Source: SIG77 sp045589595
GTDB taxonomy: Bacteria; Verrucomicrobiota; Lentisphaeria; Victivallales; UBA1829
Length of the DNA stretch: 64,000 nucleotides
Reading direction: 5' to 3'
Assembly: GCA_045589595.1 (NCBI GenBank)
Contig: JAZNPK010000039.1
Span: 1 to 64,000, forward strand
Shown here: positions 55,915-63,655 of the stretch, in pieces
How positions within the stretch are numbered: position 1 is the stretch's first letter
How the letters are laid out: the number at the start of each line of letters is the position of its first letter
The notes under the pieces: generated by a model
Database searches by the model: none
The model's input: the letters and a program-made list of their open reading frames with translations, nothing else
What the model was told of the DNA's origin: nothing
Made by a program: the position numbers and the translations under genes

Positions 55915-56931
55915 TCAGCAATTAAATTTTGTCTTGATATATTCTATTCTTCTTTCCAGGGCAGGATGAGTGGAAAAGAGATCTGTCCAAGCTGGCGGTG
56001 CGGATATCATCATAGCTGCTGATGGAGCTCCTGCTTCAGTTTTGGATCCGGCATTGTCATCCTCTCCAAGAGCTTGTAATGCTCCAATCATAGCTTGAGG
56101 ACTAACCAGTCGTGCTGCGGTTTCATCGGCTTCAAACTCACGATGCCGTGAGAACCATAGCAATACCAAATCACCAGCAAACATAAGTACATTGACTATG
56201 ATAAATTGCACAATGATTGAGATAAATTTGGATTTCTCCCGCATCTTCTCGTACCAATCCGTTTGCTCGATAGCGAATTCAACAACAATAACAATTGAGT
56301 TTATCAAGCCTTCAAGCAATGTCATTGTCAACATATCCCCATTGGCGATATGAGCCGTTTCATGTGCAGCAACTGCGGCAATATCCTCTTCGGACATTTG
56401 TTCAAGCAAACCGCTGCTGAAAGCAATCAACGCGTGAGACTTGCCACATCCGGTCGCAAATGCATTGATTTCTTCACTCTGATAGATTCCGATTTCCGGC
56501 ACTGCGGGTAAATTTGCCCGTTCCGATAACGCAACAATTAAATCCAGCAGAAGCTTTTCTCTTTCATTAGCAGGAGAATCTGCCTTGATTTCCCGGATAT
56601 CGAATTGCCATTTGGCAATAGCCTTGCTGAATAGAAGCATTATAAACGGCACAGAGCATCCGAACAGCAAAACGCACCAGAATACCGATGTGGAATATTC
56701 CGGTGCAATCGTATTTACAACGAAGAGCAGCAGTAACAAAACAGCGAAATTGGCTGCGACAAAAACTCCCATGGATTTACCAATTCCACCTGTGCAATGC
56801 AATTTACTTTGCGATCTGATGCTATTGAGCAATCCGGCATTATTCTGCGGCTGCTCGGCACGGCAGAAGCGACATATCTTGGCGGCATCCTGAATATCTT
56901 TGCCGCAGTCAATACATTGTTTCATAATCAT
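55915..56931 (-). CDS. Zinc-ribbon M48-family (HtpX-like) membrane metalloprotease
   Basis: A 338-residue protein. Residues 4-24 hold a zinc ribbon (CIDCGKD then CRFCRAE). Two membrane segments follow (about 55-75 and 78-100), then the M48 domain with H190-E-T-A-H194, the HExxH zinc site, and further membrane segments near 210-250. EADETAARL gives the third zinc ligand. HtpX-type proteases degrade damaged membrane proteins. It lies 11 bases after the zinc-ribbon MORN-like gene and is probably cotranscribed. A fused N-terminal zinc ribbon is common in this protease group in mobile regions. Confidence 0.85.
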   Translation of the reverse strand: MIMKQCIDCGKDIQDAAKICRFCRAEQPQNNAGLLNSIRSQSKLHCTGGIGKSMGVFVAANFAVLLLLLFVVNTIAPEYSTSVFWCVLLFGCSVPFIMLLFSKAIAKWQFDIREIKADSPANEREKLLLDLIVALSERANLPAVPEIGIYQSEEINAFATGCGKSHALIAFSSGLLEQMSEEDIAAVAAHETAHIANGDMLTMTLLEGLINSIVIVVEFAIEQTDWYEKMREKSKFISIIVQFIIVNVLMFAGDLVLLWFSRHREFEADETAARLVSPQAMIGALQALGEDDNAGSKTEAGAPSAAMMISAPPAWTDLFSTHPALERRIEYIKTKFNC

Positions 56932-56942
56932 TCACCGCAAAG

Positions 56943-58205
56943 TTATTTCTGCAACTTACCTTTGTTATAGACTTCTTCCTTTGCAACGCTGCCGTCTTCA
57001 TTGTAATTGATACAACGTCCATGTTTGTATTGGAAAGTGCCACTGTCCTTATAATGATAATCAGATTCAACTTTTCCGTTATCATAATAAGTTATCACCC
57101 GGCGGGTTCTATTGGGCAGCAACTCCTCTTTCTCATAGACTTTTCCGTCACGGAACTTCTGAGAAAATCCTGTTTCTCTGCCTTTCTTATCCCGACAGAT
57201 GTGAGATTCCACTTTTTTGTCTGCGGTGTACTGGATTGTTTCTGTTCCTTTAGCAGATTCAAAAATGTGCGTTCTTAACACTTTGTTTTCATCGTAATGC
57301 TTGGTGTCAATGGCTCTGCCATCTTTGTATATTTCACACCGTTCAAGTTTACCGTGAATGTTGAAATAAATGCACTCTCCGTCAAGTTTTCCATTCTTGT
57401 AGTGTTCTTTATATCTGCGGGTTGTGCTTGCCGGAGGATAGAATGTGATAACTTCGCCGTGCAATAAACCATTCCTTACCTCCAATGTACCACGATCTGC
57501 CATCTCGGAACCGGCGGGAAAGTCCTGCTTGCCAAAGATGCGTATTTTACCGGTAAATGGTTTATTGTTGTCTTTGCTGCGATAGGTGTATATTTCATTG
57601 TCGCCTTCCTCTCTCATCGTATAAGATATTTTGCTTGACGGAACAGATGCGGGTTCGCCTTCACAACAAATTATACTGATAATACCTACCAAAAGAATTG
57701 GAATTACAGCAATGATGACGGGTTTAATCCAAATTTTAATGTTTTTATCAATAGAACATTCCTTCTCTGCAATAGCTTTCTGCAGCTTCTTTGTTTGAAA
57801 TATGAATAGCCCGCAAATTGCGGCAACAGTAAAAACGATGTATGCCCAAAACGGCAGCAATATGAAACAGAGTATCGTACTCACAACACTGGCAATGAGT
57901 GAATATTTTGCTTGCTTTATCTGCGGGGCATCTCCAATTTCTTTCCAGGCTTTGTGGTTAAAATATGCACCGAATATCGGAGTGAATAATACAGACAAAA
58001 GCAAAGCGATTTTAGGGTCGAACATCCCTTTATTCTCAAAAGATGTAAGGTTATTTACCAAGCTGCCAATCGTTTTCTTTCCACGGTTGAGTTTGTCTTG
58101 AACAGCAGACTTCTCTTGCGTAGAAAGTTCTGCTCCGCAAAACTCACACTTAAATGCATCGGCTCCGACAGTTTCCGCACATTGCGGACATTTCTTCGTA
58201 CTCAT
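56943..58205 (-). CDS. Zinc-ribbon membrane protein with MORN/YwqK-like repeats
   Basis: A 420-residue protein. It begins with a zinc ribbon (CPQCAETVGADAFKCEFC), has three to four membrane segments (about 65-165), and ends in a repeat domain (about 225-420) built from strands such as GLLHGEVITFY and HYKNGKLDGECIYF. Those are MORN-type units of the YwqK family, which includes proposed antitoxins of two-gene toxin systems. It is the first gene of a minus-strand pair with the M48 protease; both carry an N-terminal zinc ribbon, pointing to a shared partner or location. Confidence 0.75.
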   Translation of the reverse strand: MSTKKCPQCAETVGADAFKCEFCGAELSTQEKSAVQDKLNRGKKTIGSLVNNLTSFENKGMFDPKIALLLSVLFTPIFGAYFNHKAWKEIGDAPQIKQAKYSLIASVVSTILCFILLPFWAYIVFTVAAICGLFIFQTKKLQKAIAEKECSIDKNIKIWIKPVIIAVIPILLVGIISIICCEGEPASVPSSKISYTMREEGDNEIYTYRSKDNNKPFTGKIRIFGKQDFPAGSEMADRGTLEVRNGLLHGEVITFYPPASTTRRYKEHYKNGKLDGECIYFNIHGKLERCEIYKDGRAIDTKHYDENKVLRTHIFESAKGTETIQYTADKKVESHICRDKKGRETGFSQKFRDGKVYEKEELLPNRTRRVITYYDNGKVESDYHYKDSGTFQYKHGRCINYNEDGSVAKEEVYNKGKLQK

Positions 58206-58584
58206 TTTCTTCTCCTTATAAACGATTTGTAAGACTACAGAGGAGACAAAAAAAGAGGGCGTACATCACAGTTTTAACACGAGGTACGCCAATACCCACA
58301 GCACAAACCATGAAGATACGCCCGAATAACATCGGACGTACCTCCTTCGTTGATGTGCTGTTAATGAAATTTGGCGTTTTCGTGTTGCTCATCAAAAGAG
58401 ATACGAATATCTTTTATCTTCGATTTAAACTTTAATGCAGCTTCTCTATTTCGTCAATAATCTGCTTCTCCTGTTTAACGGTACCGGACCATCCGATACC
58501 TTCCATAATGTACACCTTGAAAGATGAAATGCAATCAATAATTCAACAATAGTTCCATTTAATCCGTGAGATCAGTATAGAGCG
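58206..58584. other. Non-coding region at the right of the element, first part
   Basis: No convincing gene; the short frame across it has no ribosome site and is a shadow of the neighbouring gene. Two crossing inverted repeats are present: GAGGTACG (58281) with CGTACCTC (58337), and ACAGCAC (58298) with GTGCTGT (58355). An alternative pairing GGCGTAC/GTACGCC (58258 with 58284) would exclude the first. Confidence 0.5.
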
Positions 58585-58719
58585 CATAACGGAGAGCCGT
58601 TGTTGCGTTCTCCGTTATGAAATAAAGAGAGACTTCCCCGGCTCTGATTGCAGCCGGGGAAGTCATGCAGAGAAATATATGATTAAATGCAGGGGAACCG
58701 TTGTTGCGTTCCCCTGCAT
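58585..58719. other. Cluster of three perfect hairpins, two with an identical loop
   Basis: Hairpin A: 58585-58596 with 58608-58619, 12 bp. Hairpin B: 58631-58643 with 58652-58664, 13 bp, loop CTGATTGC. Hairpin C: 58687-58697 with 58709-58719, 11 bp. A and C have different stem sequences but the same 11-base loop CCGTTGTTGCG. None is followed by a T run in either direction, so they are not standard terminators. Covarying stems with a fixed loop suggest a structure recognised as RNA or as single-stranded DNA. Confidence 0.8.
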
Positions 58720-58748
58720 GGAATACCTGTTGATATATTGTGAGATGT

Positions 58749-58770
58749 TGCGGGGTGGAGCAGTGGTAGC
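58749..58770 (+). repeat. Copy of the first 22 bases of the initiator tRNA, inverted relative to the gene
   Basis: The bases from TGCGGGG to GGTAGC are identical to the 5' end of the tRNA-Met gene at 59072-59093 but on the plus strand. The match breaks after 22 bases, with TCAGG shared again four bases later. Confidence 0.85.
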
Positions 58771-58791
58771 GAGTCAGGTGAATAAAGTTGC

Positions 58792-58819
58792 TTGACTTTT
58801 CTTCAAGAGGTGTTATTTT
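58792..58819 (+). promoter_or_regulatory. Orphan promoter pointing toward the right attachment site
   Basis: TTGACT (58792-58797) and TATTTT (58814-58819) with 16 bases between, the same layout as two host promoters here. No gene follows before the tRNA, but in an excised circle it would read across the joined site into the integrase. Confidence 0.55.
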
Positions 58820-58834
58820 AATGTCAAGGCGGGA

Positions 58835-58857
58835 ATTTTGCACACATTTTGCACACA
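58835..58857 (+). promoter_or_regulatory. Two abutting integrase arm-type site candidates
   Basis: ATTTTGCACACA at 58835-58846 and again at 58846-58857, sharing one base, an 11-base period or about one helical turn. The third copy is at the left end (37260). Confidence 0.5.
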
Positions 58858-58975
58858 GATTGAACACAAAAGACGGTAGATTTCCCGGTTTTCGACATTA
58901 ACAGAGGATCATTCAAAACAACAAAGGCAGCGTGGAAAACCAAGGCGTTTCTGCTGCAACTTCCTTAATTTGAGC

Positions 58976-59008
58976 GTAAAAAAAGGAACTTACGAATTGT
59001 AAGTTCCT
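58976..59008 (-). terminator. Element-supplied terminator of the initiator tRNA
   Basis: AGGAACTTAC (58984-58993) pairs perfectly with GTAAGTTCCT (58999-59008), five-base loop, followed on the minus strand by seven T. It replaces the original terminator that was moved to 37152. Confidence 0.8.
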
Positions 59009-59017
59009 GAAAAATCG

Positions 59018-59063
59018 TTGGTAGCGGGGGTAGGAATTGAACCTACGGCCTTCAGGTTATGAG
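59018..59063 (-). repeat. attR: 3' half of the intact initiator tRNA
   Basis: Identical to 37188-37233; covers CCA to the anticodon region of the functional tRNA gene. Confidence 0.9.
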
Positions 59064-59093
59064 CCTGACGAGCTACCACTGCTCCACCCCGCA
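59019..59093 (-). tRNA. tRNA-Met (CAT), initiator type
   Basis: The minus strand reads TGCGGGGTGGAGCAG; acceptor positions 2-7 pair fully but 1:72 is U-U, the unpaired end that marks bacterial initiator tRNA. The anticodon loop is CTCATAA with stem TCAGG/CCTGA, slightly weaker than the GGG/CCC of E. coli. CCA is encoded. It is the integration target of the element. Confidence 0.92.
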
Positions 59094-59124
59094 TCAAGTT
59101 TGCGTTCTTGTTTGAACATTTTTT

Positions 59125-59152
59125 AATATACCACATTTTTCCGTTTTGTCAA
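59125..59152 (-). promoter_or_regulatory. Promoter of the initiator tRNA gene
   Basis: TTGACA (59147-59152) and TATATT (59125-59130) on the minus strand, 16 bases apart, about 31 bases before the tRNA. Confidence 0.75.
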
Positions 59153-59593
59153 GGGGGGAGTGCAAAAAAATGGTTTTTTTTCGGATCCGGACCGTTCTGT
59201 ATCGTGTGATTGTGTCGGATATCGATAGAAAGTTGTGCGGGGGGGGCCTTTGTGAAATCAGACAAATGGTTATCCTGCTGCAGCGGGGAGATGCAACAAT
59301 CGTGTTTTGCGGATGACTTTCTCAGTGGAAAGTTGTCTGGCGGGGATAGGGGAGGTCTTTTGCGAGAACAGCCGCAATTTGCAGAATTCCGGAAGAGCTG
59401 AAAATAAACATCACAGACTGAATACGGACTGGAACGGACTGAACACATAAGTTGTCCGCTGCAGTCCGTGTTTGTTTTGTCGCGGGTGGCGTACAGACTC
59501 CGGCAGCGGACGGAAAAAATCTGTTTTTTTCTGAAAAAAGTGTAAGAAACGGCGAAAAAAAATTGTATATGTATAATGATGTGTTATATTTCG
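59153..59593. other. Intergenic region between the initiator tRNA and the 1283-residue protein
   Basis: No supported gene in about 440 bases; overlapping short frames on the minus strand lack ribosome sites. An 8-bp inverted repeat ACGGACTG/CAGTCCGT (59434-59441 with 59462-59469) is visible. A TATAAT box at 59572-59577 probably belongs to the promoter of the downstream gene, with a poor -35. Confidence 0.45.
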
Positions 59594-59635
59594 TGAGACG
59601 ATCACGATAACAGATGAGACGATCACGATAACAGA
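59594..59635 (+). repeat. Two tandem 21-base repeats in the leader of the 1283-residue protein gene
   Basis: TGAGACGATCACGATAACAG plus A occurs twice in direct succession (59594-59614, 59615-59635), directly before the ribosome site. TCGTGA/TCACGA forms a short inverted repeat around the first unit. It may be an operator pair or a leader element. Confidence 0.75.
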
Positions 59636-59653
59636 AAGGAGAAAAAAACTGTT

Positions 59654-62600
59654 ATGAATCCACGCATGAAATGGAGTCTTGCGCTGCTGCCCGCCGTTTT
59701 GTTGAGCGGGGCTGCACTGCAGGGCGCACCGATCCTGTATGAGCCGTTTGATTTTTACGGTGATTACGTGGAAAACTTTATCAACGGAACGAGTGTTTCG
59801 GAGCATACCGGCAGTTTGAAAATGCTGTCGGTGAAACCTGAAAAACCCAATCACCCGGCATTGAAACAGCCCATTCCGATTCCCGCAGATCTCCAGACCG
59901 GCAACTTCAAGTACACGTTTCTGGTGAACTTCCGCGATGAAAAGCGTCAGTTCTCCGCGAATCTTGTTTTTGCCACGAAAGATGAAAAAGGGACCGTGCA
60001 GGGCGGCAAAGTCCTGAACGCCCGGATCGACTGGACCGGCGGTTCATCTTTTGCCGGATTCAGTGCCAAAACTGCCAATCCCGCAATTGCCGCCCGCGGC
60101 AGCAAGGGCTTCGGCTATCTGCCCAACGGCCGCTGGGCAAAAGTGGAGATCCGCGCGTGCAAAGGTGCAGTGACGCTGTGGATGGAACGCGACGGCAAAA
60201 TGACTTTTGAAGCCGCCACGCGTATTCCCGCAGATGCCGTGCTGACCGGTTTGAATTTTGCAAGTGCCGGTGCGATCCAGCTGGATGATCTTCTGGTGGA
60301 ACCCTATACAGAAGCAAAAGAAGCGTTTCCGGCGGATGGAATGACGCTCGCCGTTCCCGCGGAAGGATTGCGTTTCTCCCTGCGGACGATGGTGCCTCAC
60401 GCCCAGTTTACCATGACGATGGTCAACGACAGCGAAAAGCCGCCGCACTACAAATTCCAGTCCTCTGCACAAACTTACAGAACGTCTGAACTGCAGAATG
60501 TGTCTGAACTGGTGGACGGCAAACTTGTTACCCAAAAGAAACAGGTTACTGTCACCAGGACCCTTCACGACAACTATCTGAACGTTTGGGGACCCGGCGC
60601 GAAAGATAAACTCTATACCCGCCCGCTTCTCCAGTGGCGGTACATGGAGCATCAGATCGCCGCAATGATCGCCGATTGGGATAAATACGGTACCGATGTG
60701 GCGGATCACACATTTGAGTTTCAGGTTACGGGCAATCAGTTGTGGGTCGATGGCAGTTTCTACTGCACGATCCCCGGCGAAGGTGCGGTCAAATCCATCA
60801 AGCTCAATGCGGGTTACCCCTATACCGAAGTCAAGACGCTGCCCGGAATTACGAAATACGAAAACGGTCTGACTCTGGATGTGCCGCTGCCGTTGGCGTT
60901 CAAAGATTATTTCCCCACAGCACTCTGTCAGGAAAATCAGGGTACGTTCTGGCTGGAATGTGACGGCTATCTCACCCGTTCTCCCTTTGACGCATACCGC
61001 GATTGCTATCTGCGTTCCATTCCCAAAGCGCAGTATCACAAAGCGATCGTGACCTATTCAATGGACAGCGATACGGAAAAGAGTACGGATCTGACCCTGC
61101 GTCTGACGCAGTTCTGCAAAAACGGCGGCAGATCCCCTGTCGCAATGGCGCAGGCGACTGTAACGCTTCCCCGGATCAAAGAAGGCGAAATCAAGACGGT
61201 TGAAATGAACCTGCCCATCGGCGATATTCAGGACATCGTCTTTCAGGAACCGGACCGTACGGCGATGGATGTGGAAGTCCTGGGCGGTCTCTATGAAAAG
61301 AACCAATACTACATGGGCCGTTACAACAAGCCCGCCCTCAAACGCTCCTCTGTGCGCGTCCACGGGATCAAACTCTTCAAGAGTCCCGCGACTCTGATGG
61401 TGAAAAACGGCATCCTCGGCAACCTCTTCTATATCAATGAAGATGTCCACGTGACTGCCGAAGTGGGCGCTGTCAAGCCCGGCACCTACACGCTGGAATG
61501 GAAAGTGATGGATGCGGACGGCAAAGTTGTGGAAACCGCAACGGATGAGGTCAAATTCTCCGCCGCAGGCGAAAAGAAAGAGATCAAACACCCGTTCAAA
61601 GAAAGAGCAGTGGGCTACTATGACTATGTGGCAACGCTGAAAGAAGGGGCGAAGGACCTTGTGAACTACAAGGGATCTTATGTCTGTATTCCTCTTGATA
61701 CGCGTAAAGCCGGTCATGAATCTCCGTACTATGCCTGGAACTTTGACGGTTCCCACGGTGCGTTCAAAGGCATCGAACAGTGGGGCGAACTCTTCAAACG
61801 TTTCGGGATCCGCCGCACCATGCTGCGCGGAAAATATTCAGAAGAAGCTGTCAAGAATTACAAACTGATTCAGGGACAGTTCCCCTATCTGTGTCGCGGT
61901 ACAGATGAACAGGTGGCGCAGGAGATCAAAAGACTTGTGGCGGGCAGCCCCCATGCGACACAGGCGATCATCTTCCACGAAAGCGGCGGCGGTCCTTTCC
62001 CGCTGGAACTGATCGGCGGCAAGACCGAGATCACGCCTGAACAGGAACTGAAAGACAAAAAACGCGTTGAACAGGCACTGAGACTGGCGAAACTGTGGCG
62101 TGAAAATGCGCCTCACATCAAGCTGGTCATCGGCAACAGCGGTGATTCCCTCGGTCTGATCGCGCAGTTGTTCCGTCAGAAATATCCCCGCGACATGATC
62201 GATGCCATGGGTGAAGAATCTGTCGGTATGACGACGCCGCCCGAAATCTCTACCGCATTGTCTTACTGGAATCTGCGTGAACTCGCCCGCATTTACGGCT
62301 ACAAGGATCTGATGCCGGAAGCCTGTTACGAGTGGAAGTGCCGTACCGGCAGATATTCCACGCCGGGCACCAATTTCCCCAACCGCGACCGCTTGATCGC
62401 GTTGGCTTGGGGGAATAAACTGGTTCCCATCGGTATGGGCGCAGAATACGACAACAGTTATTACAACACCATCTGGGCCGGCGGTACTTTCTCCCGTAAT
62501 CCGCTGGCTCAGCCGCGGCGCGACGCACTGATCAACACCATCTTCACTCAAGTTCTGGACCAGGTCACCTTCCAGCGTATGCTCCCCACCGGCAGTCAGA

Positions 62601-63505
62601 CTGCTTACGTGCTGGAATTCAAACGCAGCGACGGAAAAATGGTCTATGCTCTGTGGACTGCCCGCGGCAGTGTGAAGAGTGCGATCAAGTTCTCCGCCGG
62701 AGCAAAGGCGACCCATATTACCCAGCTCGGGAAAGAAAGACCCTGCGCGGAAACAGAAATTCTCAGCCCCATCCCCTTCTATATCGTGGCTGACAAAAAG
62801 ATGGAATCCGTTCAGGTCGAAATGCAGCGGACCTTTGAAAATGAGCCGTCCGGCGATCTTTCCAAGGCTGTTGTGGCAGCGCCCATGGACAAAGCGGAAG
62901 ACTGGGATTTCGTGGCGGGCGAAGACAAACGCATTATTCCCAGCGGTTCTGCAAATCTTCTGCGTAAACCCGGAAAATTCACGATCAGCACCGTTAAGGA
63001 TGACGCGAAGGGCGACTGTATTGAAGTCAAACTCGTTCCGGAAGGCGAAAGCCGTCCGCTGGTCAAGGAATACGGTTTCATCCGCCTGAAGAAGCCTGTG
63101 GAAATCGCCGGAACGCCCGACACGGTCGGTGTCTGGGTCAAAGGTAATTCCAGCTGGGGCAAGATCTTCCTTGAACTGGAAGATGCCGATGGCGAAGTGT
63201 GGCTCTCTGCCGGATCCGGCGGCTATGGCTGCGATACCTATGACTGGCCCGGCTTGATGTCGCTCAACTTCGATGGCTGGCATTTCCTCCAGATGCCCCT
63301 GACCGCCAAGTCTCCTGTGGAAAACCATTCCCCCGGCGACAACGAATGGCAGTGGCAGCGTGAGCGTACCGGTGACGGCAAACTCACCTATCCGCTGAAG
63401 GTTCGCGGTGTGGGCTTCATGATGGGCAGAAAGGTGTTGAACATCCTTGAAATGGAAGAACTGAAAGACCTCTCCTTCCGTCTGAAAGATTTCTCTGCCT
63501 ATTGA
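59654..63505 (+). CDS. Large secreted protein of unknown function, possibly carbohydrate-active
   Basis: A 1283-residue protein with a signal peptide (hydrophobic residues 7-22, cleavage near LQG-APILYEPF). Residues about 25-215 resemble a concanavalin-like lectin sheet with ILYEPFDFYG; the middle has beta-sandwich stretches; residues about 680-960 look like a glycosidase-type barrel with NSGDSLG and MGEESVGM segments; the end (from about 1100) resembles a jelly-roll carbohydrate-binding domain with VGVWVKGNSSWGKIFLELED. I cannot assign a family with confidence. GGAG precedes the start and a perfect terminator follows. Likely acts outside the inner membrane on a polysaccharide. Confidence 0.7.
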   Translation: MNPRMKWSLALLPAVLLSGAALQGAPILYEPFDFYGDYVENFINGTSVSEHTGSLKMLSVKPEKPNHPALKQPIPIPADLQTGNFKYTFLVNFRDEKRQFSANLVFATKDEKGTVQGGKVLNARIDWTGGSSFAGFSAKTANPAIAARGSKGFGYLPNGRWAKVEIRACKGAVTLWMERDGKMTFEAATRIPADAVLTGLNFASAGAIQLDDLLVEPYTEAKEAFPADGMTLAVPAEGLRFSLRTMVPHAQFTMTMVNDSEKPPHYKFQSSAQTYRTSELQNVSELVDGKLVTQKKQVTVTRTLHDNYLNVWGPGAKDKLYTRPLLQWRYMEHQIAAMIADWDKYGTDVADHTFEFQVTGNQLWVDGSFYCTIPGEGAVKSIKLNAGYPYTEVKTLPGITKYENGLTLDVPLPLAFKDYFPTALCQENQGTFWLECDGYLTRSPFDAYRDCYLRSIPKAQYHKAIVTYSMDSDTEKSTDLTLRLTQFCKNGGRSPVAMAQATVTLPRIKEGEIKTVEMNLPIGDIQDIVFQEPDRTAMDVEVLGGLYEKNQYYMGRYNKPALKRSSVRVHGIKLFKSPATLMVKNGILGNLFYINEDVHVTAEVGAVKPGTYTLEWKVMDADGKVVETATDEVKFSAAGEKKEIKHPFKERAVGYYDYVATLKEGAKDLVNYKGSYVCIPLDTRKAGHESPYYAWNFDGSHGAFKGIEQWGELFKRFGIRRTMLRGKYSEEAVKNYKLIQGQFPYLCRGTDEQVAQEIKRLVAGSPHATQAIIFHESGGGPFPLELIGGKTEITPEQELKDKKRVEQALRLAKLWRENAPHIKLVIGNSGDSLGLIAQLFRQKYPRDMIDAMGEESVGMTTPPEISTALSYWNLRELARIYGYKDLMPEACYEWKCRTGRYSTPGTNFPNRDRLIALAWGNKLVPIGMGAEYDNSYYNTIWAGGTFSRNPLAQPRRDALINTIFTQVLDQVTFQRMLPTGSQTAYVLEFKRSDGKMVYALWTARGSVKSAIKFSAGAKATHITQLGKERPCAETEILSPIPFYIVADKKMESVQVEMQRTFENEPSGDLSKAVVAAPMDKAEDWDFVAGEDKRIIPSGSANLLRKPGKFTISTVKDDAKGDCIEVKLVPEGESRPLVKEYGFIRLKKPVEIAGTPDTVGVWVKGNSSWGKIFLELEDADGEVWLSAGSGGYGCDTYDWPGLMSLNFDGWHFLQMPLTAKSPVENHSPGDNEWQWQRERTGDGKLTYPLKVRGVGFMMGRKVLNILEMEELKDLSFRLKDFSAY

Positions 63506-63533
63506 GAAAAAAACTGAACCTGTAAGGTTTGAA

Positions 63534-63560
63534 GGGACAGCTCCGGCTGTCCCTTTTTTT
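63534..63560 (+). terminator. Terminator of the 1283-residue protein gene
   Basis: GGGACAGC (63534-63541) pairs perfectly with GCTGTCCC (63546-63553), four-base TCCG loop, then seven T. Confidence 0.92.
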
Positions 63561-63655
63561 ATGCCGTCACGGGAAAAAACGGAAATGCGCTTGACATTCT
63601 CACGCCCGCGGAGTATCTTTTCAGATATATTTTTGCTGAATGATGAGGAATTACG

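Larger units (their letters stand above)
37188..59063. mobile_element. Integrative element in the initiator tRNA gene, 21.9 kb, carrying defence genes
   Basis: Perfect 46-base direct repeats at 37188-37233 and 59018-59063 bound the element. The right copy is the 3' half of an intact tRNA-Met gene, and a tyrosine integrase starts 65 bases inside the left copy. Content is AT-richer than the flanks in large parts and includes replication, restriction, SIR2-HerA and recombination genes. No capsid, tail, relaxase or type IV secretion gene is visible, so it is not a full prophage or conjugative element; it may be a satellite or a replicating integrative element. Confidence 0.9.

Noticed and set aside
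58585..58719. CRISPR array
   Set aside because: Only three hairpins with different stems; no regular direct repeat and spacer pattern and no cas genes. The Cas4-like nuclease nearby belongs to the clamp operon.
58559..58867. Minus-strand frame over the hairpin cluster
   Set aside because: Its codons are dictated by three hairpins and the tRNA fragment; no ribosome site and no homologous motif.
37188..59063. Complete prophage or conjugative element
   Set aside because: No capsid, terminase, tail, lysis, relaxase or type IV secretion gene is visible despite about 20 kb of readable genes.
59149..59448. Minus-strand 99-codon frame after the initiator tRNA
   Set aside because: No ribosome site, overlaps the tRNA promoter, low-complexity product.
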